A stretch of 64,000 nucleotides of DNA, taken from assembly GCA_963556495.2 (NCBI GenBank), contig OY747701.1, forward strand, positions 35,890,001-35,954,000, in the 5' to 3' direction. Every line of letters begins with the position of its first letter. The stretch's first letter is position 1. Below are positions 1 through 13,600 of this stretch, one piece after another. A program made the position numbers and the translations under genes. This DNA is from Valencia hispanica (lineage: Eukaryota; Chordata; Actinopteri; Cyprinodontiformes; Valenciidae). The notes beneath the pieces were generated by a model. The model was not told where the DNA came from. It worked only from the letters and a program-made list of their open reading frames with translations, and made no database searches.

Positions 1-1558
1 GTGCAGTTCAAGTTCATAGATGCTGTTGAGTCCATAGATCCCAACAACATTGTGGTGAGTTTTTATCTCATATCGCTGAAACCTGTTTTAACCTCAATCT
101 ACAGGGTGAAATTTTGTGAATCAGGTGGGGTCGATGCTAAACATTTTGATTCAGTTTAAACTCTGCAGTTTATTTTTTTTAGGTAACTTTAACTTGAGTA
201 GTTTAGGATTTTCCCCTTTACTTGGTGGAGACAGAATGAGTAAATCCTGTCTGCCACTCATCCATAAGATCTGAATTGAAACTAAATCAAAACCAGTTTT
301 TACTCAGTGTGTCTTTACTCAATATGTTATTTGCAGAGTATTACAAAGTGTGAAATGTTGACCACCTTCCAACGTGTATCAGTGAAAGCGTTCCACCCAG
401 CAGATCCAGGGAGATCACAATATCACGGGAGAATTGTAATTGCATAACTTAAAGGGTAGTATGCGAAAGAAAGAAAAAAAATCTATGTTAATAAGTAGCA
501 TAAACTCACCATCTACTCCCAAAATTGATAATATTTCTGTCCATACCTTCTCCTTTTTCATGTTGTCCTTGTAAAAATTATCACTGGTATCATATAAACT
601 GGGTGATTCTCCACTTCAGGGAATAAATTACCATCATCCATGATAAAAAACAACAAATTAGACCCACACATTGACTGACTTAAGCCCTGGTGTCACAGGT
701 AGTGATGTTTTTTTTTTTTTTTTCATAGTTAAGCAGAAAATCGGAAATCTTCATGTATCTTTTATTTTGAAAATTTCTGGATTCTTTTCACTTCTCCCGT
801 GTTTAATTTCCTTTCTGGCCTGATCTAAACTGCTGAGGTTGACACGTTTTAGAAGCGTAGAGCGTAGACCTGCTGCGTAAATTTAGAAGAGGGCCTCGAC
901 ACAATGCTTCTGAGACGTGTCCGATTCGCGCCAGGTGGAAACGGTCCCGTTGACTATAATGGCGGCTATGAGCTGCGTATTACGCTTTGCAGATGTTACG
1001 TGCCGCGTAGGGGTTAGTCCGATTGAATTCAGACTTTCAAAATGCATGTATACACCTTAGTCCAGATAAAGTCGAACCAAACTGACCTACTCCTAATCGA
1101 GCTAAAATACCTAGGTAATGCGGTTTTAAAACCAAACCGCTCTGCATGTAAACAGCATCCCAAGTTATTTTAGCTATTACTGGCCTGGGCACACCCTAGT
1201 TTCAGAAGTGACTAGACAGCAGGAGCGGGAATAATAACACTAGTATTACAACAACTACACAGCAGCAACAACACACACAATCAAACCGCATGATCCCCAT
1301 GAAATGTACTATGCAGCAGTGTTGTCCATTTCTTTGCTCATTGTGCATATCCTGCTTTTCCTCCATCTGCTTCACTGCCTCCAGCATTTATTTACTATTT
1401 GTGTGACGCTCTAGGCCAACCGGAAGAATGATAACATGAAAGGGCCATTGTCGCCAGCTACTGTCACTGAGTCAAACACACTTTATTCAATAATTTGACA
1501 AGTACAAAAATAACATTGACACAAAAAGCTCACTGCCAACTTATAGCTATTATAATAA

Positions 1559-1606
<48 letters not shown>

Positions 1607-4600
1607 AAAGTCCAAAGTCCAAAACAGCAACATGCAGTGAAAGGTTTGTGTATTTCTTGAGCAAAAATCATAAATCAATCAAGGTTATTAACATGGAGAG
1701 GTGATAAGGTGATTAAAATCTATGCAGAGCCAAAAAGACATCCTTTAGTTTTCCGTTGCTGCTCTATTGATAGTCATCTCATGGGAGCAAGTCTCATTTC
1801 CAGATGCAGTTTGCAGCAGAAATGGTTTCACTACAACAGTTGTGTTTGGAAGAGCCGCTAGTTAATTCCTTAATTCTAGTTTGCCTTTTTTAGAACCACA
1901 TATTAAAGTTTATTGTTGTACTCTTAAAAATAAAAATTCCCTCTTGTAACGCGTGTCTTTTACCAGAGTGTCAATGTCAAGCATGACTTATTGTGAGGAA
2001 ATTTGGTCTGATGTGAAACTTATTCAGTTTGACCTGATAAACCTATCCAATTATAACAAGTAGAGAAAACATTTATAAAAGCACAAAAAAGTGTTTTTTT
2101 CCTTTATTTTTATTTTTTCCTTGTAATTATTTACTTTTGAATGTTTTGAACTTGTTTTTTGTATTTGCATGGTTTATATTAGAATTTTATTTTCGATGTA
2201 TTTAATTTGACGTGGTGCTTGCTCTTTAGTAAAGATTTTGATAGAAAACATCTTTTATACGGAATCTAACAGATCTTTAGCAGCTTTGCTCCTTCTGATG
2301 GCAACCTTTTACCAAAGGAGAAGGACTGACAACAAAAACACAACATATTTTTAATTTGTCATGGTTTACCAAAATACATATAGTATACATGTAGCAGTAT
2401 ATTTCTGCCCAGCTCTGTCATATTGAACCCTGTTTTTCACTTTATTTTCTGCAGGCTCTGCTTCAGCTCAACCCGTACCACATCGATTCCCTGCTGCAGC
2501 TTTCTGACGTGTGCAGAATACAGGAGGATCAGGAGATGGCCCGGGACCTCATCGGTGAGGAGAAAACTGGAATGTGTTGAGTTTTATGTACTGGATTAAA
2601 AAACATTGGGGGGGGGGGGGGGGGTCTTTACACCCATTCTCAGTGTTTTTTTGGAGCAAATGATTTGTTTCTTACCTGGACACTGTCAGTCTGAGATGAA
2701 GATTTACGTTTATTTATTTTGGTTAGAATCAAATATTACCCTGTTGCAATCTTGTAACACTTTCCTCTTTTGATTTAAACAAGGAGGTTTTCTATGTTGC
2801 AATTCAAACATATTTGTAGCCATGTCCATGAAGCCTCCCATGCTCTTCTATTTTAACAAACAAAGTTGTTCTGTTCCAAGTTTGTCCTTTTATAGACAAC
2901 TGATTTTGGCACGAACATGAAACGAAGCAGTCCCTCTTTAGAAAATACTCTACTGTCAATTACAAGTCTGGTTTTCATCGTCATATCCTAAAAGGACAAG
3001 TGGAATATTGTGTTTGAATCATCACATTTCACTGTACTTGGGTCAGTCTCATGAGACCCCTTATAGTAAAGGCGATCATGTGAAAACTAAATTAAAAAGC
3101 TTCTTTTTTTAAGTAGTGCAGAGATCAGGGCATTTTTTGCTTCATATTTAGAATTAAATTTGTCGGAATGACTGTAGCCAAAAATGATGTCAAATAAACT
3201 GAGGACTCCTATTTTTGTTTATCAGTTTATCAAATTGAATCATTTCAGAGCTGTGCGCTTTTTCAAAATGTGTTTCAACAAACCGACTTCTGTTAAGAAG
3301 TCAGAGTTCAGGCTTCATTTAAAGCACAATGCTATGTTTATTATCACAGATTTAAACATTTTTTAGTCTATGTGGAAGAACAGGGGGACCTTTTCACAAG
3401 GAGGATTTGTCTTCGTCCCTGGATAATTGAATTACATGCCATTGGCCGAACTTTACCATAAAGCAGACGTTTTCAGTTTTAAAATTTTAGGTTGTAAAGA
3501 CTTCTGGTAAGTTGATTGAAAGCAAGATTATGACTGATAGAGCATGCTTGTTTGCTCACAGAGTGGCTGTATATCTAGTTATGAATTCCATTAGGAAAAC
3601 GTGTTTCCTTTTTTTCTTTTTTTATACAGAACGGGCTTTGTACAGCTTTGAGTGTGCTTTTCACCCATTGTTCAGCATGACATCAGGTACCAGCCAGCTG
3701 GATTACCTGAGACCGGAAAACAGGTTGGTTGTGTCTTTTTTCCCTTCTACGTTTAATTTAAATTATGTTTTATGGCCTCAGCAATCCAGTAATTTGATCA
3801 TCCTTGTTTGCAGAGCATTTTATCTGGCTCTTTATAAGCACATGATGTTCCTGGAGAAGAGAGGATGCCCACGGACAGCTTTAGAGTACTGCAAACTGAT
3901 CCTTTGGTAAAGAAAACATGTTATTATCACTATATTTGAAATGAAAAGCCACCAGAATATCACTAAATTATTACAGGTTTCTCCTAAAATACCTTCTCTT
4001 CTGCTTATGTGATTTCTGACTTGCATTTTACTCGTTAAAAGGTAATTTAAACTCTAAGTCTCATAATACATGCAATATATTGTTTAACAACTATTTGCTT
4101 AATATTTGAGCAAAAAGTGTACTCTTAACTCTCCTATCTGCAAAGATTTAAATAAGCTAGTATTAAATATTCATTGATTATGTATTCATAAGTCTGATCT
4201 GCTGCACACTGTCTGAAATTTAGATGGACATTTGCCCAAACTGCCCAAACATTTGTGTTTTGTGTGCACGTAATTATGTTTTGGTGCTCTCCAATTTCTG
4301 AAAATGTAGCCGTTCTCCTGAAAGTGATTTTTTTTTTTTTTTACTAGATCTGCACACTGGATCCAAATGCCAGTGCTGCAGTATCCAAGTGTACGATATT
4401 GCAAACATCACTGTGCTTTGCAAAAGTATAAATACCTCCTAATGTTAACACTTTTCACAAACTTGTGTTTTTATTGGAAATAAAAAAAATATTAAGACCA
4501 ACACAAAGTAATTCATATTTATAAAATGGAAGGATAAGCATTGATGGTGTTCAACATTCTTTAAAAATCTAAAATGTAATTCAGGCATTTGTATTCACTA

Positions 4601-7600
4601 AAATCCAGGGCAACCAATTGCCTTCAGAAGCCACCCAATTAGAGCATAGAATCTATTCATGTGCAATTCAATCTCAGTTTAAATCCAGCTGTTTTCTGAA
4701 GGCCTCAAAGGTTTGGTAGAGTACTTTAGTGAGAAATAACATCATGAAGACCAAGGAACACAGCAGACGGGTCGGGGATAAAGTTGTGGAAAAGTTTAAA
4801 GCAGAGTTAGGATATAAAACTGTATCCCAACTTTCAAGATCAGGGTGGACCGCAACTATTCACGTAAACTGGCATGCTTGATCAAGGAGAGCAATAATTG
4901 GAGAAGAAAATAAGAGGCCCATGGTAACTCTGGAGAAACTGCAGAGATTCACAGCTTAGATGGGAGAATTTGTAAATAGAAAAATTGTTAGTTATGTACA
5001 CCAGAGATCTTTGGAAGAGTAGCAAGACCACAGCCATTGTAGGGGGAAAAAGTCACATTTTTAGTAGGGGACATAGCAAACATGTGGAAGAAAGTGCTTT
5101 TAGTCAAATGAAACCAAAATTAAACTTTATAGCCTCCATACAGTTGAGTATATGTGCTGGAAAGGTAATATTGCACATTTCTGAACACATCGTCTCCAAA
5201 GTTGAACCAGTAGTGGCAGGATGGTACTGTGGGGAGTCTTTTCTTTAGCAAGAACAGAGAAGCTGATCACAATTGATGGGTGAAGCTAAATGCGGATGGA
5301 AAACCTGTTAGAGGGTGCAGAGTACTTAAGACTGTAGGTTCCCTTTCCCACAGACAACACGCCAGATAGCAGAGCTATGATGGAGTGGTTTAACAATCGT
5401 CTCACCTTGAATGTGAACAAAACAAAGGAGATGATTGTAGATTTCAGAAGAAACAGGGATAAGTCAAACACTGTTTCCATCATGGGAGAAGAAGTGGAGG
5501 TGGTTGAGGAATATAAATACCTCGGAGTTCACCTTGACAACAGACTGGACTGGAGGCGCAACAGTGAAACCGTCTACAAGAAGGGACAGAGCAGACTGTA
5601 CTTCTTGAGGAAGCTTAGGTCCTTCAAGGTTTGCAGCAAGATGCTGCTGATCTTCTACAAGTCTGTTATGGAGATTGTAATCTCTTCAGCCGTCATCTGT
5701 TGGGGTAGCAGCATCAGAGCCAGGGATTTAAAAAGGCTAAACAACCTGATAAAGAAGGCTGGTTCTGTTCTTGAGACAACTGTGGAAAATCTGGAGATGA
5801 TAATGCAAAGAAGGATTCTTCATAAAATCTAAAAAATTATGGACAACCCTGAGCATCCTCTTCATGAGACAGTCATACAACAACAGAGCGTCTTCAGTCG
5901 GAGGCTTCTTCAGTTTCGCTGCCACACAGACCGCTACAGGAAATCCTTCCTGCCCACAGCCATCATCATCTACAAAAACTCCTTAAAGAATTAATTATAT
6001 GAGCTGTACCAACACTTAATTTCCCACTGGGATCAATAAAGTATTTTTGAATTGAATTGAATTGAATTTAGATTAAATCATATTTGTGTTAGAATGGCCT
6101 AGTCAAAGACCAAATCTAAATCCAAGACACAATCTTTAGCAAGACTTGAAAATGTATGTTCCCAGACTTTCTCGGTGCAATCTCAGTCTAAACTGTTATG
6201 AAAAGAAGAATGCCCTAAAATTTCAGTCTATAGACGTACAAAGCTCGTAGAAACATTCCCTAAAAGAGTTGCATCTGACAAGTGGTTCAGCTAGATTTTT
6301 TATAACTAAATATTTGTAAAGCATGTACTATTTTCATTCCACTTTACAATGTATTTGTGTTGGTTCATCACATTAAATCCCCCCCAAAATACACTGAAAT
6401 TTGTCTGTACAAAGCCAAAATGTGGAAAAGTCATCATTCTGACAACATTCAAATATAGGACGACAGTCACATGATTTCCCTTAACCCAGGTGTGGACATT
6501 CTTTCACTGTGAACACTCATTTTTAACCATATGCCGTGTTTTTAAACCCCTTTTTCTAAATATTAAAAACAGTGTTTTGTAAATACTTACAGACTAAATA
6601 CCTCTCTTTGACTCTGGCAGCCCTCATCGTGAACTGCTTAGAGGGCTCACACAAACGTGATTTCTGCTCTTCATAACTGATTTTCTCCCTGTATGTTTAA
6701 ATCACATGATAAAAGATCTACATTGCCCCACACACCTACACAATTCATTTATTCTGGTTTTACTGAGCTGAAAAGCAGCTTCTGTCAATTTATTTAGTCA
6801 AACAGACAGCCAGTTAGTTGATTTAAAACAATTAATGGTGTTAAATGTAACATATAGGCAAGGTTCACTATATTCACTAAGATCAATTAATTGAAGGTTT
6901 TAATAATTTATATTTACAGAAAATACAGCAAAATTATTATAATATTAGCCTTGGTTGCATCCATAGCTCTGATTCAGACTTGATTAAAATGTGCTTGGAT
7001 AACATTATAAGTTCTAATGCTTTACCTTAACTATAGTACACAAAAGTAACCCCAATAAATGAAACAACTGTACATTTTTCACCATTTTCTGTTAATCATT
7101 ATAAAACGATTATACTTTTCATTTTAATGATAACATCTTTCCAAGTACTTTAAGTGACTATTTTACTCATGGTTTTGTGTCTCACAGTTTAGACCCTGAC
7201 TCTGACCCGCTTTGCATGCTGCTCCTCATTGATTTCCTCATGCTTCGTTCCAGAGAGTACAAGTCTCTCCTTCAGCTGTATCAGGACTGGGAGGTAAAAT
7301 GTGCCTGTGTGCGCAGCTCTTAACTCTTTAGAAGTCTGACATTGAAATTGCCTTTTTAAAAATCTTTGTATTTTCCAGGAGCACAGAAATCTGTCTCAGC
7401 TGCCAAACTTTGCGTTCTCCTGCGCGCTTTGTCATTTCCACCTGAGTCAACAGGAAGATGTGGACCCTGAAGAAAGTGACAAAAAAAGACAACAAGCTGA
7501 CCAGATGCTCCAGAGCGCTCTCATAATGTTCCCTGGAGGTTAGACGAGTTTGGAAATCCTCCACACAAAAAAACATCTATTATGGTAGTGATTTGCTATC

Positions 7601-10600
7601 ACCATAGAAGGGTTTTCATCATATTTCCTTCTGTATTTCTGTTTTTAACAGTCTTGATGCCTTTGCTGGATCTGTGCACTGTGCAGCCCGATAGCACAGT
7701 CTCTTCCCATTGCTTCTTTGGCCCAAAGAGTCAGATAGGGTAGGTCTCCTTTTCTCCTTTTTTTCCCTAAGGTAGCCCACGTTCCACAAATGCTGTTACA
7801 GAAATGCTGCATGCTAAAATAGATCTGTTCACCCTTTATAACCACAATAAAAACATGATACAACTGCTGCTACAGATTATTGACCTTAAGAGTTTTTTCC
7901 ATGTTTGTTTAAAGTGTTTTTCTTCATGCACACGAACTCTCAACTTTACCAAATTTGATCTGTTTCCAGGCAGCCACCAGCTTTGGCTGAGCTCACCGCT
8001 CTGTATGTGGGGAGAACGTACACTCTGTGGAAGGAGGCGGCGGTAATGCTCTGGCTGGAGGAGTCTGTGAGGGAGGTGCTGCGCCGGGTTGATGCCAAAG
8101 ATCCTCTCGTGGAGGATTGCCAGAACAAGTAAACTGCTAATTTTCTGCTCACTTGCCCTCACTCGTATTTCTGCCAGTTTGCCCAGTGTCAAACGTGACG
8201 ATCCTTGTTAACAACAAATATTGAGTTTAAATGAATACATTTGGAGAAATGGACTCTCTATTACTGTGTTTTAGGAGAAAGCAGAGGTACCAGAGTGCAC
8301 CAAGAAACATCCATCGCCATGTGCTCCTCTCAGAAATTAAAGATGCCACCTCAACTCTGCCCCTTGTAAGAAGTCACCAGCTTAGTTTCTAATGACATTA
8401 CCTTCTCGAAAATGTAACTGATCAGGCTTTTACTTGCCGATACCAATTTAAGATTTTCTTTAACTTAGATAACATTTATTTTTCAAAGGATAATACAACA
8501 TAAAACTTGTTCCGCACGTTATTTGATTGGGGTAGTAGTTTTAAATACAACAAAAAAATTAAGGAATTAAACATTGTTCCCTTTTATGCATGAAAGCATA
8601 TGTCCCTAACCTTTAACACTTTTTTTTTTTTTTTTGAAAACTCATAGAAGTTGCATCAAAATACATGGTGCTGATTAATGCACTTATAGACTGAAAATGT
8701 TGGTAAATCTTTGTTTTGATGTATTTATTAAATATTTAAACAAATCCAGATCAGAATGGATGGATTGGTCCATGTTATGGCTGGACGAAATGGACTAATT
8801 CAGCCCGGTAGCTTGGTTCTGAAAGGCCTTTTATCTGATCGCTCTAAGGATGCAGTGGAACCATCATTTTTTATAGTAGTATAATATATAAGTAAATAAT
8901 AAGTAATATAAGTAAATAATATAACAAGTATAACAAAATACTTAATTACATCTAACATATGAGTGTGTGTTTAAGGATATGAGCAAAATAAAAATGAGTT
9001 GTTGAGGATGATGAGAAAATTATTATTTTTATGAATATCTGAAACTTATCAGGCGCTGTGGCAACACTATGTTTGGAGGCTGGGCGCCCTCCAAACAATA
9101 TTTGACAATATTTTAAAATATTTGACATAAAAACATTCTGGAATATTTCCAAAACTTCCAGAATCGAGCGCAGCAGCAAGATCAGTAGCGCGTACAAAGA
9201 TCTTCTATAAAGGAAGATGCTCCACTCATGTACACAAACATACACACAGCAGGATCATAACAGTGGTTCAACTGATCCTCCTCAAGGCCAGCCCGCGCCG
9301 GGTCTCGGGTCAGGAGGAGGCTGGGAAAGTCTTGTTTTCTGGCCTGCAGAGCGAAATTTTACGCACTCTTTATACTGTTCTTAGTGTCTCTGACCGTGCT
9401 TGACACCTGATCGCTGTCACTGCTTTGCACCATAATACAGCTGCAGTAAAACATGGTGAAGGAATATCCCACCTAATGTGATTAACATGTTTTTGAAACT
9501 GAAAAAATAAGGAGTTCATTCTGTTCATCTCGTCATCGTGGTGAAACAGCTGCATGGCCAAATGCAACGGAACCAACCAGCTAACTCTGAAACTAAATAA
9601 GGTGAAGAAACACAACGTAGAGGAAACTGAGACGATAACACTGCCCTGCGTGTCCAGCTGTTTGATAGTTCTCATACTGTAGAGCATGTAAGAAGGCAAT
9701 CATGATGCCGGACAGACGGGAAATCAAATGCATAAAAAGCATAGGATGATGTACAGTGCCCGGGAAATGTACTGCCGGTTCAAATTCAATCATACAACAT
9801 TTTGCACCTCTGAAGGGTGTTCAACAGGATTTGTTTTTACCATATAACAATCACCATCATGGTAGTAACCTCAAACCCTCCAGTGGTGCTTTTAAGATCC
9901 ACTTTTCCAGCTTGGACCTGGGCATCATCATATAGATAGAGAGGAACTTTTGAGGTTTTAAAAAAGCTCACAGAGCACTGTTCAAACTGTTTATGAAAAT
10001 GGAAAGAGCACAGCTACAAACCTACAAAGTTGTGGTTGACTACCAAACTGACAGGTCACACAATGGGAGAATTATAGAAGGAACCAGCCATGGTGCCTAT
10101 GCTAACTCTGGAAGAGCTGCAGGTAGAATAATCTATTTACAGGATAACAGTAATAGCCTTTATACAAGAGTGGTAAGAAATAATGCACTGTTAAAAGAAA
10201 ACCTTAAGACATCCTGTTTGTAGTTTGCCACTAGCTATGTAGGGGACACAGCAAACATTGTGCTGTAGTCAGATGAGGCCAAAATGGAATATTTTGGCCT
10301 ACATTCAAAATGCTGCGCGTGGCAGAAAACTAATGCTGAAAACACCATTCTCACAGCAAAAGATTTTGGTGGCAGCATCATGCTGTGAGTTTTTTCTTTT
10401 TCTTTAATAGAGACATTGAAGTTGATTTGAAGATGTATCCAGCTAAACACAGAGCAGTCCTAGAAGAAAACTTTATGTACTAATGAGAATGGGGTCGAAG
10501 TTCACCTTCTAGTAGGACAATGAACCTAAACATACAGTCAGAACTACAATGGAATGGGTTATACCAAAACAGATTCATGTTTTATAATAGCTGATGCTCT

Positions 10601-13600
10601 AGATCCAATGTGACTGAGCTTGAACTCATTTAAATAGAAAATTTGGGGGGAACATTTTATTCTTTAAATTTGTAGTGGGCAAGATAAACTGTATAAGGTC
10701 GAAATTATATACATTTAGCCAAAGATAGAGATTTTGACTTACATCGACCTACTGCGATTGTGCATGTAGATGAGGTCATCCGGCTGAGCCTATGTACTCT
10801 GTACCAGGTTTGCAAGGGGGATAAATAATGATGTTCACTGTTCATATTGTAAGTTAAAAAAATATTGTTTCCTTTTTAACGAAAAACATGCTGAACTTGT
10901 AGCGTCTTTAATTCAAATATGTGCAGCTTTATTTTTTGTGTGATATTTGCAAATAATAATCAGGAAAGCATAAAGAAAATATATTTCTCTTTTTACATTT
11001 TGCATTTCAGTTCAAACTATTTTTAGTTTTGTGTTTTCATAACATTTAGCTTGTATTTTATTTGGAATATCTTCTTTTGAGTAGTAATTAAAACAAACAA
11101 ACATTCGTATTTGTTTTTAATGCATTTTTCACAATAAATGTTCTTTAAGTGGCATTCTATAAAAAGAATATATAATGTATATAGAAAAGAATATATCGCA
11201 ATAAATATTGTTGCCACACATGCCTTAGATTATATCGCGATATAGATCTGGGGCCATATCGCCCAGCCCTACTTTAAATGTACAAAGCTGATCCTTTATT
11301 ACAGTTGCAAAAATCTTGCAGGTGTAATCACAGAAAGATATAAGTTTTAACTCAGGGAGGTTGAATACATGTGCACAGCACATCTTTTTGTTTTCTTTGT
11401 TAGAGATTTTGAGAATCATTTATCTTTTAACTTTCACTTTCCAACAATGTGCTTATTTGTGTTGGTTTATCACATAAATCCCTAAAAGATGATTGACAAT
11501 GTGTGGTTGTAACACGATGAAATGTGACAAGGTTCAAGGAGTATGACTACTTCTGCAACGCACTTTGGGTGTTCCAAGCATCAGCTGCTCTCTCCACGTC
11601 CTTCAGTTGGTTATGCACAAGGTAAAGTGCAAACTTTTGTAGACCTGCTGCCATGGCAGTCAAATATGTGGCGCTGATTTTAATTACTTTATAATAACTA
11701 TGGTATGTAATGCCCCCTATTGACTGGTCTCAGATTCAAAGGTCTTGAAGTCGTCCCTAATTTGTAGTTTCCTAACCTTTATCATTGCCTAAAACACAGA
11801 CAGGCTGAAGGTAGCAGCATCCCCACTCCTCCAACACACAGATTACAGATTTCAACATTTCCTCATGCACTGTTTTTTTTTTCCTCCTTCAGACAAACAA
11901 ACAAAAAAGCCCAGTTCCACCCCACAACAAAGTTTAGCAACTCATGATCCAAACCTTGAGAACAGGCTCATCTTTCTTCTATTTATAGTCCAGACGTGTC
12001 TCTGGGTGGGATGAACTCTGTGTTCTTTCCTGACTATAGATGAGCAAAGCCATCAGCAACGCTGCAGAAAGTTTATGAAGCCAATTATATCTGGAAATGA
12101 TCCTTATTACATGTATATATTTTTTTTCATGTAGGAGGTGACCACTCAGCCAGTAATGGGTTTTGACCCTCTGCCTCCATTGGACTCAGTGATTTCATAC
12201 ACCAGACCAGAGAGGTGATGGGATGCGTTCATCTGCATACAATTCTGCTCTTCATAGAATAAACATGCTTCTACCTGTTAGTTTATTATAAATTCAAAGC
12301 GTTGTTCATATTTTGTGTTTTTGTGTCCTCACATATAGGCAACATGTTGGTGCATCCAATGAGAGCACATTGTCTCTGTTTTTCCGGTCGTTGCTCCCAA
12401 ACTTTAACCTTCAGGTGAGTTGCACAAGTTCTGGTACGTGATCCTTGGAAAGATTAAATAATTTAATTATTTAATATAAATGGTGGAACGAAAACCCATG
12501 TTATTACCCAAAGGCTAACTCAGATATGTAAATATCACACTGTCTTTAGTAATAGTTTGTGAATTTCACTCTCTACACTCTAAAGGGGAAACTGCTAATA
12601 CATCCAAAGATGTTGTCACTGAAGATGAGCAGAAAGCACTAATTAAGAACCCATGCTGTGCATGTGGAGGCAACATGTGATCAGCAGCTGTAAGCCCCAC
12701 AGACACAAGTTATTTGTCTCTTAACAAATTCTGTTACTCTGCTTCCAGAGTTTGGTCCTTACAGTCAATTTAAACTTGCTTCTTCGACAGGCGGGAAGCT
12801 AAGCAGTCCTAAATATTCTTCCTGATGCTGTGATTTCCTGTAGCCTTCAGGGTTTTCGTTGAACCTCTGCAGCGTTTGGATAGAGAAATGTGCTTGGCCT
12901 CCTCCTCTACAGAGAGTCGAGCTTTTCTTAAAGCAAAAATAAGAGCAATTTGTAATGGTTTTGGAAAAAATAAATCATAATTATTGCTTTAAATTTGGAA
13001 GCAAAGTTCTGTCCTGGTTAGAGATCTTAGTTTTAATTGATGCCACTTGTGTCTGTACATGGTTGATCAGGACATGTGCTGTTTTGTTATGGCTGCTTTT
13101 CTGACTTTATGAGGTTTATGCATCAGAATAATTCTTAATGCATGCACAGTTCCATAAAGCTTTCTTTCCACATTACTACCAACCAGTCTAATGCTCCATG
13201 TTCAATGCCTGACCAATTTCAGGGGAATGGTTGAGTTTGTTATGCCTCTTCATTTTATTAAAGTACGCTCAAGGGATGGGCCATTTTTAAACTGTGTCTT
13301 TAGGCACTTCCTAACTAACTAAGCATGATGTACTGTATTTTTTTTTAAACCACAAGCTGCACAACATGCTGTTATATCAAAGTACATAGTTTGTACTGAA
13401 AACAAGCAAAGAACGAGCTAAAATCTAAAGAAAAACTCTTAGAAAGTCTTGGGAACTGCTGATCGACAACAGTTTGAAGGATTACAAGAGGATCCGACTC
13501 GCAATGTATAAAGGAGTTTGAAGTGATTTTAAACAGTTGCACTGTTATATATGCAGGGCAACAACTTAGACCAACTCAGTAAATGCTCATTATTTCAAGT

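Noticed and set aside
9071..9098. GTTTGGAGG...CCTCCAAAC hairpin in tcf25 intron 9
   Set aside because: A single 9-bp stem with no linked features; expected by chance at this scale.
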